Shown piece after piece: positions 36,811 through 48,563 of a stretch of 64,000 bases of DNA. Source of the DNA: Iodidimonas sp. SYSU 1G8 (GTDB taxonomy: Bacteria > Pseudomonadota > Alphaproteobacteria > SMXS01); NCBI RefSeq assembly GCF_039655775.1, contig NZ_JBBYXJ010000001.1, forward strand, positions 1,759,501-1,823,500, read 5' to 3'. The notes below the pieces were generated by a model. It was given only the letters and a program-made list of their open reading frames with translations. It was not told where the DNA came from and did not search any database. The position numbers and the translations under genes are program-made. Position 1 is the first letter of the stretch; every line of letters begins with the position of its first letter.

Positions 36811-37740
36811 ATGAGCGAAAGAACCGAGATGTCATCAGCACAGCTCCCGGCGCTTCTGAGTCCGGAAGGCAGTCTCTCCCGCTACCTGCAGGAAATCCGC
36901 AAGTTTCCCATGCTGGCGCAGGAAGAGGAGTACATGCTGGCGCGCGCGTGGCGCGAACATGGCGACACGGAAGCCGCGCACAAGCTGGTGACCAGCCATC
37001 TGCGCCTGGTCGCCAAGATCGCCATGGGCTATCGCGGCTATGGCTTGCCGCTGGGCGAGCTGATCTCGGAAGGCAATGTCGGCATGATGCAGGCCGTCAA
37101 GCGTTTCGACCCGGAAAAGGGCTTCCGGCTGGCGACCTATGCCATGTGGTGGATCAGGGCGTCGATCCAGGAATATGTCCTGCGCTCCTGGTCGCTGGTC
37201 AAGATGGGCACCACCGCCGCGCAGAAGAAGCTGTTCTTCAACCTGCGCCGCGTGAAGGGCCAGATCGAGGCCATCGAGGAAGGCGACCTGAAGCCCGAGA
37301 ACGTCGCCGAGATCGCGCGCCGCCTCGGCGTGACCGAGGACGAGGTGGTCAGCATGAACCGGCGGCTGACCGCGCCGGATAGCTCGCTGAACGCGCCGCT
37401 GCGCGACGAGTCCGACAGCGAATGGCAGGACATGCTGGTCGACGAGGACATGGACCAGGAGGAGCGCCTGGCCGAGCGCGACGAATTGTCGCTGCGCCAG
37501 CAGCTGCTGATGGATGCCATGTCGGTGCTGAACGACCGCGAGAAGCACATCCTCACCGAGCGCCGCCTGCGCGACGACCCGGCGACGCTGGAGGATCTGA
37601 GCCAGCAATACGACATCTCGCGCGAGCGGGTGCGGCAGATCGAGGTCCGGGCCTTCGAGAAGCTGCAGAAGGCCATGAAGAACGCCATGAAGGACCGCCA
37701 GATCGCCGCCGGCGAAAGCCGCGCGGAACTGGGCGCCTGA
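36811..37740 (+). CDS. rpoH: RNA polymerase sigma factor RpoH (sigma-32)
   Basis: A 309-residue group 3-like sigma factor directing heat-shock transcription. Region 1.2 'SLSRYLQEIRKFPMLAQEEE', the region 2 core DPEKGFRLATYAMWWIRASIQEY with 'SWSLVKMGTTAAQKKLFFNL' (the RpoH box) and region 4 'DISRERVRQIEVRAFEKLQ' are all present. The Q(R/K)KLFFNLR element is diagnostic for RpoH. The ATG at 36829 (MSSAQLPALL) would give the more typical N-terminus, since the first ATG at 36811 adds six residues. The gene is monocistronic or followed by a DUF1294 gene. Confidence 0.95.
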   Translation: MSERTEMSSAQLPALLSPEGSLSRYLQEIRKFPMLAQEEEYMLARAWREHGDTEAAHKLVTSHLRLVAKIAMGYRGYGLPLGELISEGNVGMMQAVKRFDPEKGFRLATYAMWWIRASIQEYVLRSWSLVKMGTTAAQKKLFFNLRRVKGQIEAIEEGDLKPENVAEIARRLGVTEDEVVSMNRRLTAPDSSLNAPLRDESDSEWQDMLVDEDMDQEERLAERDELSLRQQLLMDAMSVLNDREKHILTERRLRDDPATLEDLSQQYDISRERVRQIEVRAFEKLQKAMKNAMKDRQIAAGESRAELGA

Positions 37741-37883
37741 GCACCCCGCGAGGACGCGGCGCCGTCAAAAGCGCCCCTGCACGGAAGACCGCGACACCGG
37801 CATCGGGAACAGCGCCCGAATGGCGCGGTCCCGTCGCCGCGCTCGTCGGCGCCAGCGCGTTTCTGGGCGGTCTCTGTTATCTG

Positions 37884-38171
37884 ATGAAGATCGGCGCTGC
37901 GCCGCCGGCCGTCGTGATCGGCTACGCCGCCATGTCGCTCCTCTCGGCCGCCCTTTATGGCTTCGACAAGCTCGCGGCCCAGGGCGACGCGCCGCGCACC
38001 CCGGAGAGCACCCTCCATGTGATCGACCTGCTTGGCGGATGGCCTGGCGGGCTCATCGCGCAGCAACTGTTCCGCCACAAGCGAAACAAGCCGCCCTTCA
38101 TGGTGGCGTTCGCGGGAACGGTCGCGCCGCATCTCGCGCTTTGGACACTCGTCAGCTACAAGGTCGCCTGA
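37884..38171 (+). CDS. DUF1294 membrane protein
   Basis: A short membrane protein; from the ATG at 37884 it has 95 residues. The DUF1294 core is clear: a helix (AVVIGYAAMSLLSAALYGFDK), the 'RTPESTLHVIDLLGGWPGGLIAQQLFRHKRNKPPF' region seen as 'LLGGWPGGLIAQQLFRHK', and a last helix (VAPHLALWTLVSY). The frame stays open upstream to within rpoH with a further hydrophobic stretch (VAALVGASAFLGGLCYL) but offers no ATG, GTG or TTG after the rpoH stop, so the N-terminus is uncertain. Many relatives have an N-terminal cold-shock domain, absent here. Function unknown. Ends 18 bp from the convergent purA. Confidence 0.72.
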   Translation: MKIGAAPPAVVIGYAAMSLLSAALYGFDKLAAQGDAPRTPESTLHVIDLLGGWPGGLIAQQLFRHKRNKPPFMVAFAGTVAPHLALWTLVSYKVA

Positions 38172-38189
38172 TCAATACAGACCAGTCTA

Positions 38190-39482
38190 TCAGTCCACGA
38201 ACGGGTCGTGGACCAGGATGGTGTCCTCGCGCTCCGGGCTGGTCGACAGCATGGCGACCGGCGCGTCGATCAGTTCCTCGATGCGGCGGATGTACTTGAT
38301 CGCCGTGGCCGGCAGCTGGGCCCAGGAGCGCGCGCCCTGCGTGCTGTCCTTCCAGCCTTCCAGCGTCTCGTAGACCGGCGTGACGCGCGCCTGCTTGTCG
38401 GCGCTGGCCGGCAGGTAGTCGATCTGTTCGCCGTCCAGCATGTAGCCGACGCACACCTTGAGCTCGTCGAACCCGTCGAGCACGTCCAGCTTGGTCAGCG
38501 CGATGCCCTGGATTCCGCCAACCTTGACGGCCTGGCGTACCATGACGGCATCGAACCAGCCGCAGCGGCGCTTACGCCCGGTGACGGTGCCGAACTCATG
38601 CCCCCGCTCGCCCAGCTTCTGGCCGATCTCGCAGGTCAGCTCGGTCGGGAACGGACCGCTGCCGACGCGGGTGGTATAGGCCTTCGTGATGCCCAGCACG
38701 TAGTCCAGCGCCCCCGGACCGATGCCGGCGCCGCCCGCCGCTTGGCCGGCGATGGTGTTGGACGAGGTGACGAACGGATAGGTGCCGTGATCGACGTCGA
38801 GCATGGTGCCCTGCGCGCCCTCGAACAGGATGCGCTGGCCCGACCGACGGGCTTCGGCCATGAACCGCCAGGTCGGCGACGCATAGGGCAGGATCTTGGG
38901 CGCGATCTCCTTGATCTGCGCGAACAGATCGTCGCGATCCACCTCGGGCTGGCCCAGCCCGCGGCGCAGCGGATTGTGATGCGCCAAAAGGGCGTCGATC
39001 CGGGTGTTGATCGCCTCGTCGTCTTCCAGGTCGCACACCCGCAGGGCGCGGCGGCCGACCTTGTCCTCATAGGCCGGACCGATGCCCCGGCGCGTCGTGC
39101 CGATCTTGGCGCGCTCGCTCGAGGCGTCCTCGCGCATGCCGTCCAACTCGCGGTGCAGCGGCAGGATCAGCGAGGCGTTCTCGGCCAGTTGCAGCGTCTC
39201 GGGCGTCACATCGATGCCCTGGGCGCGCAGTTTCTCGATCTCGGACACCAGCGCCCACGGATCGACCACCACGCCATTACCGATGATCGAGGGACGGCCG
39301 CGCACCACGCCAGAGGGCAGCAGCGAGAGCTTGTAGGTCTGGTCGCCCACGACAAGCGTGTGTCCGGCGTTGTGACCGCCCTGGAAGCGCACCACCACAT
39401 CGGCGCGTTCCGACAGCCAATCGACAATCTTACCTTTGCCTTCGTCGCCCCACTGGGAGCCGATGACGACCACGTTTGCCAA
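38190..39482 (-). CDS. purA: Adenylosuccinate synthetase
   Basis: A 430-residue enzyme that forms adenylosuccinate from IMP, aspartate and GTP, the first committed step to [19 protein letters not shown] with the catalytic Asp, '[10 protein letters not shown]', '[13 protein letters not shown]' and the C-terminal '[11 protein letters not shown]' are standard. The start is TTG at 39482, decided by a perfect GAAGGAG seven bases upstream within the end of hisZ. Last gene of serC-serA-hisZ-purA; the 2-bp gap to hisZ suggests coupling. Confidence 0.97.
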   Translation of the reverse strand: MANVVVIGSQWGDEGKGKIVDWLSERADVVVRFQGGHNAGHTLVVGDQTYKLSLLPSGVVRGRPSIIGNGVVVDPWALVSEIEKLRAQGIDVTPETLQLAENASLILPLHRELDGMREDASSERAKIGTTRRGIGPAYEDKVGRRALRVCDLEDDEAINTRIDALLAHHNPLRRGLGQPEVDRDDLFAQIKEIAPKILPYASPTWRFMAEARRSGQRILFEGAQGTMLDVDHGTYPFVTSSNTIAGQAAGGAGIGPGALDYVLGITKAYTTRVGSGPFPTELTCEIGQKLGERGHEFGTVTGRKRRCGWFDAVMVRQAVKVGGIQGIALTKLDVLDGFDELKVCVGYMLDGEQIDYLPASADKQARVTPVYETLEGWKDSTQGARSWAQLPATAIKYIRRIEELIDAPVAMLSTSPEREDTILVHDPFVD

Positions 39483-39484
39483 GA

Positions 39485-40630
39485 TCAGACTCCTTCAACA
39501 CCGCCGTCGCGGTAGACATGGCTGCATCCGAGACGCCGCGCCTCGGCGGCATCGTCGGCGACCGGATCGAGACCGGCCACCGTGCGCCATCCATCGGCGC
39601 GCAACTGCTTCGCGGTCTCCCGCGCGATACCCGCCGGCACGAAAACCGACGCGGCGCGGCGCGGCTCGGGCAGCGCGCGCAACAGCGAATCCACATAGAC
39701 GGTAAAGCCCACCGCCGGCTCGGCGCCCTTGGCGCCCTGCACCTGATAGCGCCCGCCACGGCCCAGCTCGCGGCTGGTGTTCCGGTCGAAGGCGGTGAAG
39801 CATATACCGCTGTGATACTCGAAATTCCGGTACTCGCCCGGGTCGATGGTCAGGATCAGCTCGGGCGACGCCTCGCGCAGCGTGCCGACCATGGCGCGCA
39901 ATTCCTCGACCAGCGCGGCGGCCTCGCCGGGCAGGTCCAGCCGGAATAGCGCATCGAGCGCCTTGTCGGCCACGCCGCCGGCCAGCAGCAGCGTCTCCAG
40001 CACCTCGCGGGCGCGCCCCTCGAAGGCGGACAGGCCGGCCATGTCCTTTTCGTCGAGCGCCTCGCGCGCCGCGGCCGTGCTCTCGGCATCGAGACCCAGT
40101 CCGGCCGCCACGGCGGGCACCAGCGTCGGCACGGTCAGATCCACGGTAAAGTCGGTGGCGCCAACGGCGCGCAGTGCTTCGGCGGCCAGCAGCAGCACCT
40201 CGGCCTCGGCGCCGGTCGACGCGGTGCCGATCAACTCGATGCCCGCCTGCCCGAACTCCCGCTCCGACCGGAGCTTGCCGCTTTCCACCCGCAGCACCTG
40301 CCCCGCGTAGCACAGACGCAGCGGCCGGTGCGCGGCGGCAAGGCGGGTGGTGGCGACACGGGCGACCTGGGTGGTCATGTCCGTACGCACGCCCATCATG
40401 CGGTGCGAGGCCGGATCCATCAGGCGGAACATGCGGCGGCCTTCGGCGGCGCCCACGCCGGCTAGCAGGCTGTCCTCGAACTCGACCAGCGGCGGCGCGA
40501 CCTGCTCATAGCCCTGCGAGGCGAAACATGACAGCAAGCCGGCCACGGTCGCGCTTTCCAGCTCGGCCCTGGGCGCCAAGGTATCGTGCAGGCCCTCGGG
40601 CAGGAGGGCGCGTGTGGCGGCGTCGGTCAT
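39485..40630 (-). CDS. hisZ: ATP phosphoribosyltransferase regulatory subunit
   Basis: A 381-residue class II aaRS-like (HisRS paralogue) protein. It pairs with the short form of HisG to make active ATP phosphoribosyltransferase, the first step of histidine synthesis. Seen: '[12 protein letters not shown]', the motif 2-like '[20 protein letters not shown]', '[10 protein letters not shown]' and '[12 protein letters not shown]'. It lacks HisRS catalytic signatures and an anticodon-binding domain, as expected. hisG is not in the window; a short-form HisG elsewhere in the genome is implied. Between serA (39 bp) and purA (2 bp). Confidence 0.93.
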   Translation of the reverse strand: MTDAATRALLPEGLHDTLAPRAELESATVAGLLSCFASQGYEQVAPPLVEFEDSLLAGVGAAEGRRMFRLMDPASHRMMGVRTDMTTQVARVATTRLAAAHRPLRLCYAGQVLRVESGKLRSEREFGQAGIELIGTASTGAEAEVLLLAAEALRAVGATDFTVDLTVPTLVPAVAAGLGLDAESTAAAREALDEKDMAGLSAFEGRAREVLETLLLAGGVADKALDALFRLDLPGEAAALVEELRAMVGTLREASPELILTIDPGEYRNFEYHSGICFTAFDRNTSRELGRGGRYQVQGAKGAEPAVGFTVYVDSLLRALPEPRRAASVFVPAGIARETAKQLRADGWRTVAGLDPVADDAAEARRLGCSHVYRDGGVEGV

Positions 40631-40669
40631 GGTTTCGAGCCTAGCCCAACCAGCGGGCCGTGGTGAGTG

Positions 40670-42253
40670 TTAAAACGAGAGCGACTTGGCCTGGCGCATG
40701 TGCGGCAGGGCGCAGATCTTCTTCAGCAGGTCGTCGCCGATGGACTGGTCCACGTCGATCAACGCGATCGCGCCCTCGCCCGGACCGACCCGGCCCAGAT
40801 TGAAGTTGGCGATGTTGACGCCCGCGTCGCCCAGGATCGTACCCAGCGCGCCGATGAAGCCCGGCTTGTCGTCATTGCGCACGAACAGCAGATGCTGGCC
40901 GAGCTGGGCATCGATATCGATACCGAGGATGTTGACGATACGCGGCTGGCGGTCGGCGAACAGGGTACCCTCGATGGTGTAGGTCGCGTTGTCCTGGGTG
41001 TTCACGGACAGGCGCACCAGCGTGTGATAGTCGGCTTCCCTGTTCAGCTTCTTCTCGGTGACCTCGATGCCCTTTTCCTTGGCGATCACCGGGGCGTTGA
41101 CCATGTTGACCGCCAGATCGAGCGTCGGCGCCAGCAGGCTCTGCAGCACGATGGCGTTCAGCGGACGGGTGTTCAGCTCGGTCGCGGCGCCCTGGTACTC
41201 CACCTCGACGCAGGCGATGTTGCCCTCGACGATCTGCCCCATGAACGAGCCGAGCTGTTCGGCCAGCTTCATGTAGGGACGCAGGCGCGGCGCTTCCTCG
41301 GCCGACACGGACGGCATGTTGAGCGCGTTGGTCACGGCGCCGTCGACCAGATAGTCGGCGATCTGCTCGGCGACCTGCAGCGCCACGTTCTCCTGCGCTT
41401 CCTCGGTCGAGGCGCCCAGATGCGGCGTGGCGATCAGATTGTCGCGGCCGAACAGGATGTTCTCCTTGGCGGGTTCCACCTCGAACACGTCGAAGGCGGC
41501 GCCGGCGACCTTGCCGCTGTCCAGCGCGTCGCGCAGATCGGCCTCGACGACCAGTCCGCCACGGGCGCAATTGATGATCCGCACGCCGGTCTTCATCTTG
41601 GCGATGGACTTGGCGTCGATGATGCCGCGCGTGCCGTCGGTCAGCGGCGTGTGCAGGGTAATGAAATCGGCGCGGGCGAACAGATCGTCCAGCTCGACCT
41701 TCTCGACACCCAGATCCAGCGCGCGCTCGGGCGACAGATAGGGGTCGAACGCGATGACCTTCATCTTCAGGCCGATGGCGCGGTCGGCGACGATCGAGCC
41801 GATATTGCCGCAGCCGATCAGGCCGAGCGTCTTGCCGGTGACCTCGACGCCCATGAAGCGGGACTTTTCCCACTTGCCGGCCTGGGTCGACCGGTCGGCG
41901 GCGGGAATGTCGCGGGCCAGCGCGAACATCATGGCGATGGCGTGCTCGGCCGTGGTGATGGAATTGCCGAACGGCGTGTTCATGACGATCACGCCGCGCG
42001 AGGTGGCGAACGGGATGTCGACGTTGTCGACGCCGATACCGGCGCGGCCGATCACCTTCAGATTGGTGGCCGCTTCGAGCACCTTGGCCGTGACCTTGGT
42101 GTTGGAGCGGATGGCGAGACCGTCGAACTCGCCGATGATGGCGATCAGTTCCTCGGGCTTCAGGCCGACCTTCTCGACCACCTCGACGCCGCGTTCGCGG
42201 AAGATTTCAGCGGCCCGGGGGCTCAAGCTGTCGGAAATAAGAACCTTGCTCAT
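40670..42253 (-). CDS. serA: D-3-phosphoglycerate dehydrogenase
   Basis: A 527-residue type I enzyme oxidising 3-phosphoglycerate to 3-phosphohydroxypyruvate for serine synthesis. NAD-binding GKTLGLIGCGNIGSIVADRA, the 'NCARGGLVVEADL' segment with catalytic Arg and the 'TPHLGAST' His segment are intact. An intervening ASB domain (about 320-450) and a C-terminal ACT domain (about 453-527, 'RNDDKPGFIGALGTILGDAG') suggest serine feedback. ATG at 42253 overlaps the serC stop by one base; the longer frame reaching 42289 overlaps serC. Confidence 0.97.
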   Translation of the reverse strand: MSKVLISDSLSPRAAEIFRERGVEVVEKVGLKPEELIAIIGEFDGLAIRSNTKVTAKVLEAATNLKVIGRAGIGVDNVDIPFATSRGVIVMNTPFGNSITTAEHAIAMMFALARDIPAADRSTQAGKWEKSRFMGVEVTGKTLGLIGCGNIGSIVADRAIGLKMKVIAFDPYLSPERALDLGVEKVELDDLFARADFITLHTPLTDGTRGIIDAKSIAKMKTGVRIINCARGGLVVEADLRDALDSGKVAGAAFDVFEVEPAKENILFGRDNLIATPHLGASTEEAQENVALQVAEQIADYLVDGAVTNALNMPSVSAEEAPRLRPYMKLAEQLGSFMGQIVEGNIACVEVEYQGAATELNTRPLNAIVLQSLLAPTLDLAVNMVNAPVIAKEKGIEVTEKKLNREADYHTLVRLSVNTQDNATYTIEGTLFADRQPRIVNILGIDIDAQLGQHLLFVRNDDKPGFIGALGTILGDAGVNIANFNLGRVGPGEGAIALIDVDQSIGDDLLKKICALPHMRQAKSLSF

Positions 42254-43401
42254 CAGCCTTTTACCTCGTTGAACGCCCAGTCCAGCCACGGCGTCAGCGC
42301 CTTCAGATCATTCGCCTCGACCGTCGCGCCGCCCCAGATGCGCAGCCCTGCGGGCGCATCGCGGTAACCGTTGATATCGAAGGCAACGCCTTCCTTTTCC
42401 AGCAGGGAGGCAATCTTCTTGGGGACGTCTGCCTTCGCGCTGTCGCCGTCCAGGCTTTCGAACCACGGATCGACGATCTTGAAGCACACCGACGTGTTCG
42501 AACGGATCGCCTTGTCCTCGGCCAGGAAGCTGACCCAGTTCTTCGACGCGACCCAGTCCTCCAGCACGCCGAGATTGGCGTTGGAGCGCTCGATCAGCGC
42601 CGGAAGGCCGCCGATATCCTCGGCCCAGACCAGCGCGTCGATATAGTCCTCGACGCAGATCATGGACGGCGTGTTGATGGTCTCGCCCTGGAAGATGCCC
42701 TCGATCAGCTTGCCGCCAGAGGTCAGGCGGAAAATCTTCGGCAGCGGCCACGCCGGCTTGTAGGTCAGCAGCCGCTCGACAGCGCGCGGGCTGAGGATCA
42801 GCATGCCGTGCGCGCCCTCGCCGCCCATCACCTTCTGCCACGAATAGGTGACGACATCGAGCTTGTCCCAGGGCATCTCCATGGCGAACACGGCCGAAGT
42901 CGCGTCGCAGATGGTGAGCCCTTCGCGGTTCGGCTTGATCCAGTCGCCATTGGGAACCTTCACGCCGGATGTCGTGCCGTTCCAGGTGAAAACCACGTCG
43001 CGGTCGGTGTCGACCTTCGACAGATCGACGATCTGGCCGTAATCGGCCTCCATGGTGCGCACGTCGTTCAGCTTCAGCTGCTTCACCACGTCGGTCACCC
43101 AGCCGGAGCCGAAGCTCTCCCAGGCCAGCATGTCGACGCCGCGCGCGCCCAGCATGGACCACAGCGCCATTTCGACGGCGCCCGTGTCCGAGGCCGGCAC
43201 GATGCCGATGCGGTAATCTGCTGGCACGCCGAGAACGGCGCGCGTACGGTCGATGGCTTCCTGCAGCTTGGCCTTGCCCAGCTTGGAGCGGTGCGAACGC
43301 CCGATGCAGGCATCCTTCAGGGCATCCACCGACCAGCCAGGGCGCTTGGCGCAGGGACCGGACGAGAAGAAGGGCGAACGGGGCCGTTCTGTCGGTTTCA
43401 T
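42253..43401 (-). CDS. serC: Phosphoserine aminotransferase
   Basis: A 382-residue PLP enzyme converting 3-phosphohydroxypyruvate and glutamate to phosphoserine. '[11 protein letters not shown]' at the start, '[18 protein letters not shown]' and the PLP-lysine segment [16 protein letters not shown] mark the alphaproteobacterial SerC type, which is longer than the E. coli enzyme. First gene of serC-serA-hisZ-purA; preceded by a near-consensus promoter 70-97 bases upstream. The 70-base leader shows no riboswitch that I can identify with confidence. Confidence 0.96.
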   Translation of the reverse strand: MKPTERPRSPFFSSGPCAKRPGWSVDALKDACIGRSHRSKLGKAKLQEAIDRTRAVLGVPADYRIGIVPASDTGAVEMALWSMLGARGVDMLAWESFGSGWVTDVVKQLKLNDVRTMEADYGQIVDLSKVDTDRDVVFTWNGTTSGVKVPNGDWIKPNREGLTICDATSAVFAMEMPWDKLDVVTYSWQKVMGGEGAHGMLILSPRAVERLLTYKPAWPLPKIFRLTSGGKLIEGIFQGETINTPSMICVEDYIDALVWAEDIGGLPALIERSNANLGVLEDWVASKNWVSFLAEDKAIRSNTSVCFKIVDPWFESLDGDSAKADVPKKIASLLEKEGVAFDINGYRDAPAGLRIWGGATVEANDLKALTPWLDWAFNEVKG

Positions 43402-43470
43402 TATGATTTCCCGGGTGAAGATGAGGCTGTCTGGCTATCGCAATTGCGGCGCGGCATCGGTTCGCGGCGG

Positions 43471-43498
43471 ATAATAGGGGCAGGCCAAGGCATGTCAA
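43471..43498 (-). promoter_or_regulatory. Promoter of the serC-serA-hisZ-purA operon
   Basis: Minus-strand TTGACA (43498-43493) and TATTAT (43476-43471) separated by 16 bases: a consensus -35 and a five-of-six -10. Transcription would start near 43464, leaving about 63 bases of leader before serC. One of the two best housekeeping promoter matches in the window. Confidence 0.65.
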
Positions 43499-43555
43499 CG
43501 GCGCAGTGCCGCCCGTTCGGCGTGCCAATCGCACGACGGGGTTGCGTTTCCGGGC

Positions 43556-44353
43556 TCAATCGCCGCCGAGCGGATGACCGTGATTGAGCGGGCCGTGACC
43601 ATGGCCGAACCCGGGCGCGGTCTCGATGGCGCGGTGGACATAGTCGCGCGCGCGGGCCACCGCCCGCTCCATCGCCAGCCCCTGCGCCAGACCGGTCGCG
43701 ATCGCGCTGGCCAGGGTGCAGCCGGTGCCATGGGTATGCTGAGTATCGATGCGGCGGGACTCGAACACCGTTTCGCCCCGTTCGGTCAGCAGCAGGTCCA
43801 GCACGGTCGGATGCTCGAGATGGCCACCCTTCACCAGCACGGCGCCCGGCCCCAGCTTCAGCAGCGCCGAGGCGGCGCGGCGCATGCCGTCGAGATCGGT
43901 TACGGGAAAGCCGGTCAGCACCTCGGCCTCGGGCAGATTGGGCGTGAGCAGCGCGGCCTTGGGAATCATCCGTGTGACGAGCGCATGCGCGGCGCTGTCC
44001 TGCAGCAGCGCCGCGCCGCCCTTGGCAACCATGACCGGATCGACCACCAGCGGCACACCGGTCGCGTCCTCCTCGATCACAGACGCGACCGCCTCGATGA
44101 CCTCGGCGCTGTGGAGCATGCCCGTCTTGAGCGCATCGGCGCCGATATCGCGGAGCACGACCTGCATCTGATGGCGGATGAAGTCAGGATCGACACCGAG
44201 AATGCCGTGAACACCAAGCGTGTTCTGCGCCGTCAGCGCGGTGATCGCGGTGGCCGCGAACCCGCCCAGCATGCTGACCGCCTTGATGTCCGCCTGGATG
44301 CCAGCGCCCCCGCCCGAATCCGAGCCGGCGATGATGAGAACGCGGCCCTTCAC
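43556..44353 (-). CDS. thiD: Hydroxymethylpyrimidine/phosphomethylpyrimidine kinase
   Basis: A 265-residue ribokinase-fold enzyme that phosphorylates HMP and HMP-P in thiamine synthesis. '[19 protein letters not shown]' at the N-terminus binds substrate, and the anion-hole motif '[20 protein letters not shown]' holds the catalytic Asp/Cys region. The GTG start overlaps the end of glmM by 4 bp, so it is the last gene of the ftsH-folP-glmM-thiD block. Other thi genes are absent from the window. The C-terminal tail is His/Gly-rich ([17 protein letters not shown]), which may bind metal or be incidental. Confidence 0.94.
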   Translation of the reverse strand: MKGRVLIIAGSDSGGGAGIQADIKAVSMLGGFAATAITALTAQNTLGVHGILGVDPDFIRHQMQVVLRDIGADALKTGMLHSAEVIEAVASVIEEDATGVPLVVDPVMVAKGGAALLQDSAAHALVTRMIPKAALLTPNLPEAEVLTGFPVTDLDGMRRAASALLKLGPGAVLVKGGHLEHPTVLDLLLTERGETVFESRRIDTQHTHGTGCTLASAIATGLAQGLAMERAVARARDYVHRAIETAPGFGHGHGPLNHGHPLGGD

Positions 44354-45702
44354 GCGCCGGCCGCGGTCGAGATGGCCCCGGCGATGTCATCGACGACGGC
44401 GTTCACCAGAATCTGGTCCTCTCCCTCGGCCATCACCCGGATCTTGGGTTCGGTCCCCGACTTGCGGATCAGCACGCGGCCGGTGCCGGACAGACGCGCC
44501 TCGCCGTCGGCGATGGCGGCCTTGACCTTGATGTCCTCCAGCGGCGCGCCGCCGCTGAACCGGACATTCTTCAGCACCTGCGGCAGCGGCGCGAACACCC
44601 GGCAGGTTTCGCTGGCGGGCCGCCCCGATTCCAGGATGACCGCCATCACCTGCAGCGCCGCGATGAGACCGTCGCCGGTCGTGGTGTAGTCGGTCATGAC
44701 GATATGGCCCGACTGTTCGCCGCCCAGATTGCAGCCATGCTCGCGCATGTGCTCGACCACGTAGCGGTCGCCCACCTGAGTCCGCACCAGATCGATGCCC
44801 ATCCCGCCGATATAGCGCTCGAGCCCCAGATTCGACATGACGGTGCTGACCAGGCAGCCGCCGCGCAGCATGCCCCGGCGATGCCAGTAGGCGGCGATCA
44901 GGCCCATGAGCTGATCGCCATCCAGCAGCTCGCCCTTCTCATCCGCCATCAGCACGCGGTCGGCATCCCCATCGAGCGCGATGCCCAGATCGGCGCCGTG
45001 CTCGCGCACCGTGCGCTGCATCAGTGCCGTGTCGGTGGAGCCGCAGCCCTTGTTGATGTTGAAGCCATCCGGCTTGACGCCGATCGGGATCACTTCCGCG
45101 CCCAGCTCCCACAGCACCGTCGGCGCGACCGTGTAGGCCGCGCCATTGGCGCAATCGATGACCACCTTGAGGCCGGCGAGCGTGCGCCCGGCTGGAAACG
45201 TGCTCTTGACCACTTCGATGTACCGGCCGCGCACGTCGTCGAGACGGCGCACCCGGCCCAGATCGGCCGAGGCCGCGAGCGGCGCGCTCGCGCCGCTTTC
45301 GAGCCGGGCTTCGATCTCGGCCTCGATGGCGTCGGACAGCTTGAAGCCGTCGGGTCCGAACAGCTTGATGCCATTGTCTTCATAGGCGTTGTGCGACGCC
45401 GAGATCATCACGCCCAGATCGGCGCGCATGGAGCGGGTCAGCATGGCGACCGCCGGCGTCGGCATGGGGCCGACCAGCACCACGTCCATCCCCACCGACG
45501 CGAAACCCGACGTGATGGCCGCCTCCAGCATGTAGCCGGACAACCTTGTGTCCTTGGCGATGACCACCTGATGCCGATGATCGCCCCGGCGGAACTGCGC
45601 GCCCGCCGCCATGCCGACACGCAGGGCCACATCCGCCGTCATCGGCGGCTGGTTGGCGGTGCCGCGAATGCCGTCGGTGCCGAAATATTGTCTTTTGCTC
45701 AT
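44350..45702 (-). CDS. glmM: Phosphoglucosamine mutase
   Basis: A 450-residue alpha-D-phosphohexomutase that converts glucosamine-6-P to glucosamine-1-P for UDP-GlcNAc, the precursor of peptidoglycan and lipid A. '[17 protein letters not shown]', the phosphoserine loop [17 protein letters not shown] (active Ser about 103), metal loop '[13 protein letters not shown]' and '[10 protein letters not shown]' for sugar binding are intact. 4-bp overlaps with folP upstream and thiD downstream place it mid-operon. ftsH-folP-glmM order is widespread in Proteobacteria. Confidence 0.97.
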   Translation of the reverse strand: MSKRQYFGTDGIRGTANQPPMTADVALRVGMAAGAQFRRGDHRHQVVIAKDTRLSGYMLEAAITSGFASVGMDVVLVGPMPTPAVAMLTRSMRADLGVMISASHNAYEDNGIKLFGPDGFKLSDAIEAEIEARLESGASAPLAASADLGRVRRLDDVRGRYIEVVKSTFPAGRTLAGLKVVIDCANGAAYTVAPTVLWELGAEVIPIGVKPDGFNINKGCGSTDTALMQRTVREHGADLGIALDGDADRVLMADEKGELLDGDQLMGLIAAYWHRRGMLRGGCLVSTVMSNLGLERYIGGMGIDLVRTQVGDRYVVEHMREHGCNLGGEQSGHIVMTDYTTTGDGLIAALQVMAVILESGRPASETCRVFAPLPQVLKNVRFSGGAPLEDIKVKAAIADGEARLSGTGRVLIRKSGTEPKIRVMAEGEDQILVNAVVDDIAGAISTAAGA

Positions 45703-46529
45703 GAACCCTCTGTCGTGGAACCCTGGAAGATCGCCTGCCAGACGGCGATTGCCTGGCGCGTGTCGGCCACGTCATGGACCCGCAGAATATGCACGCCGTG
45801 CAGAACGCCCGCAAGCGCCCCGGCCAGCGACCCGGCCAGCCGGGCATCAGCGGGCACGCCGCCCGCCAGCCGGCCGATGAAACTTTTTCGCGAGACGCCC
45901 AACAACAGCGGACATCCGAGCGCATGGAAGCGACCCAGCGACCGCAGCAGCGCCAGATTGTGTTCCAGCGTCTTGCCGAAGCCGATACCCGGATCGACGA
46001 TGAGGCGGTCGCGGGCGATGCCGGCGGAGACGCAGGTCTCGATCCGGGCCGCGAGGTAATCATGAACCTCGCCGACCACGTCGTCATAACGGGGATCGTC
46101 CTGCATGGTGCGCGGATCGCCAAGCGCATGCATCAGGACCACGGGCGCGCCGGAGGCAGCGGCCACCGGAAGGCTGCCGGGATCGGCGGTCAGGGCGGAG
46201 ACGTCGTTGAGGATCGCCGCGCCTGCCTCGAGCGCGGCGCGCATCACCGTTGCCCGCCGTGTATCGACGGAAACCGGCACCCCGCAGTCGCGCAGCGCCT
46301 CGATCACCGGCACGACGCGGCGGAGTTCCTCATCCACAGGGACCGGCTCCGCCCCGGGCCGCGTGGATTCGCCGCCTACATCGAGGATATCGGCACCCTC
46401 GCCGATAAGCCGCCGCGCCTGCACCAGCGCGGCGTCCACCGACAGATATCGGCCGCCATCGGAGAAACTGTCGGGGGTGACGTTCAGGACGCCCATGACG
46501 AGAGGCCGCCCGAAAACGAGCGGCCCCAT
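45699..46529 (-). CDS. folP: Dihydropteroate synthase
   Basis: A 276-residue TIM-barrel enzyme joining p-aminobenzoate to the pterin diphosphate in folate synthesis; the target of sulfonamides. '[17 protein letters not shown]' (loop 1 and pterin site), '[18 protein letters not shown]', 'LNDVSAL' and '[16 protein letters not shown]' are present. It lies 35 bp after ftsH and overlaps glmM by 4 bp. No resistance-type insertion is visible in the pterin loops. Confidence 0.97.
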   Translation of the reverse strand: MGPLVFGRPLVMGVLNVTPDSFSDGGRYLSVDAALVQARRLIGEGADILDVGGESTRPGAEPVPVDEELRRVVPVIEALRDCGVPVSVDTRRATVMRAALEAGAAILNDVSALTADPGSLPVAAASGAPVVLMHALGDPRTMQDDPRYDDVVGEVHDYLAARIETCVSAGIARDRLIVDPGIGFGKTLEHNLALLRSLGRFHALGCPLLLGVSRKSFIGRLAGGVPADARLAGSLAGALAGVLHGVHILRVHDVADTRQAIAVWQAIFQGSTTEGS

Positions 46530-46564
46530 CGGTGGATGATCGATTCGGACAGACGTGGACAGGC

Positions 46565-48490
<1,926 letters not shown>

Positions 48491-48563
48491 GAAAGTACCT
48501 TGCCCTTCGCCGGAGGAAGGCCCGCCATCCGGGCCGCTCTGCAAAGATAGGCTATTTGCCCGG

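Noticed and set aside
43402-43464. Riboswitch in the serC leader
   Set aside because: Alphaproteobacterial serC leaders can carry such elements, but I could not match the roughly 63-base leader to a known motif by eye; a covariance search would decide.
48519-48535. 6-bp hairpin GGCCCG/CGGGCC before ftsH as a terminator
   Set aside because: On the minus strand it is followed by TTCCTCC, not a T-run, and it lies in the ftsH leader; operon read-through is more likely.
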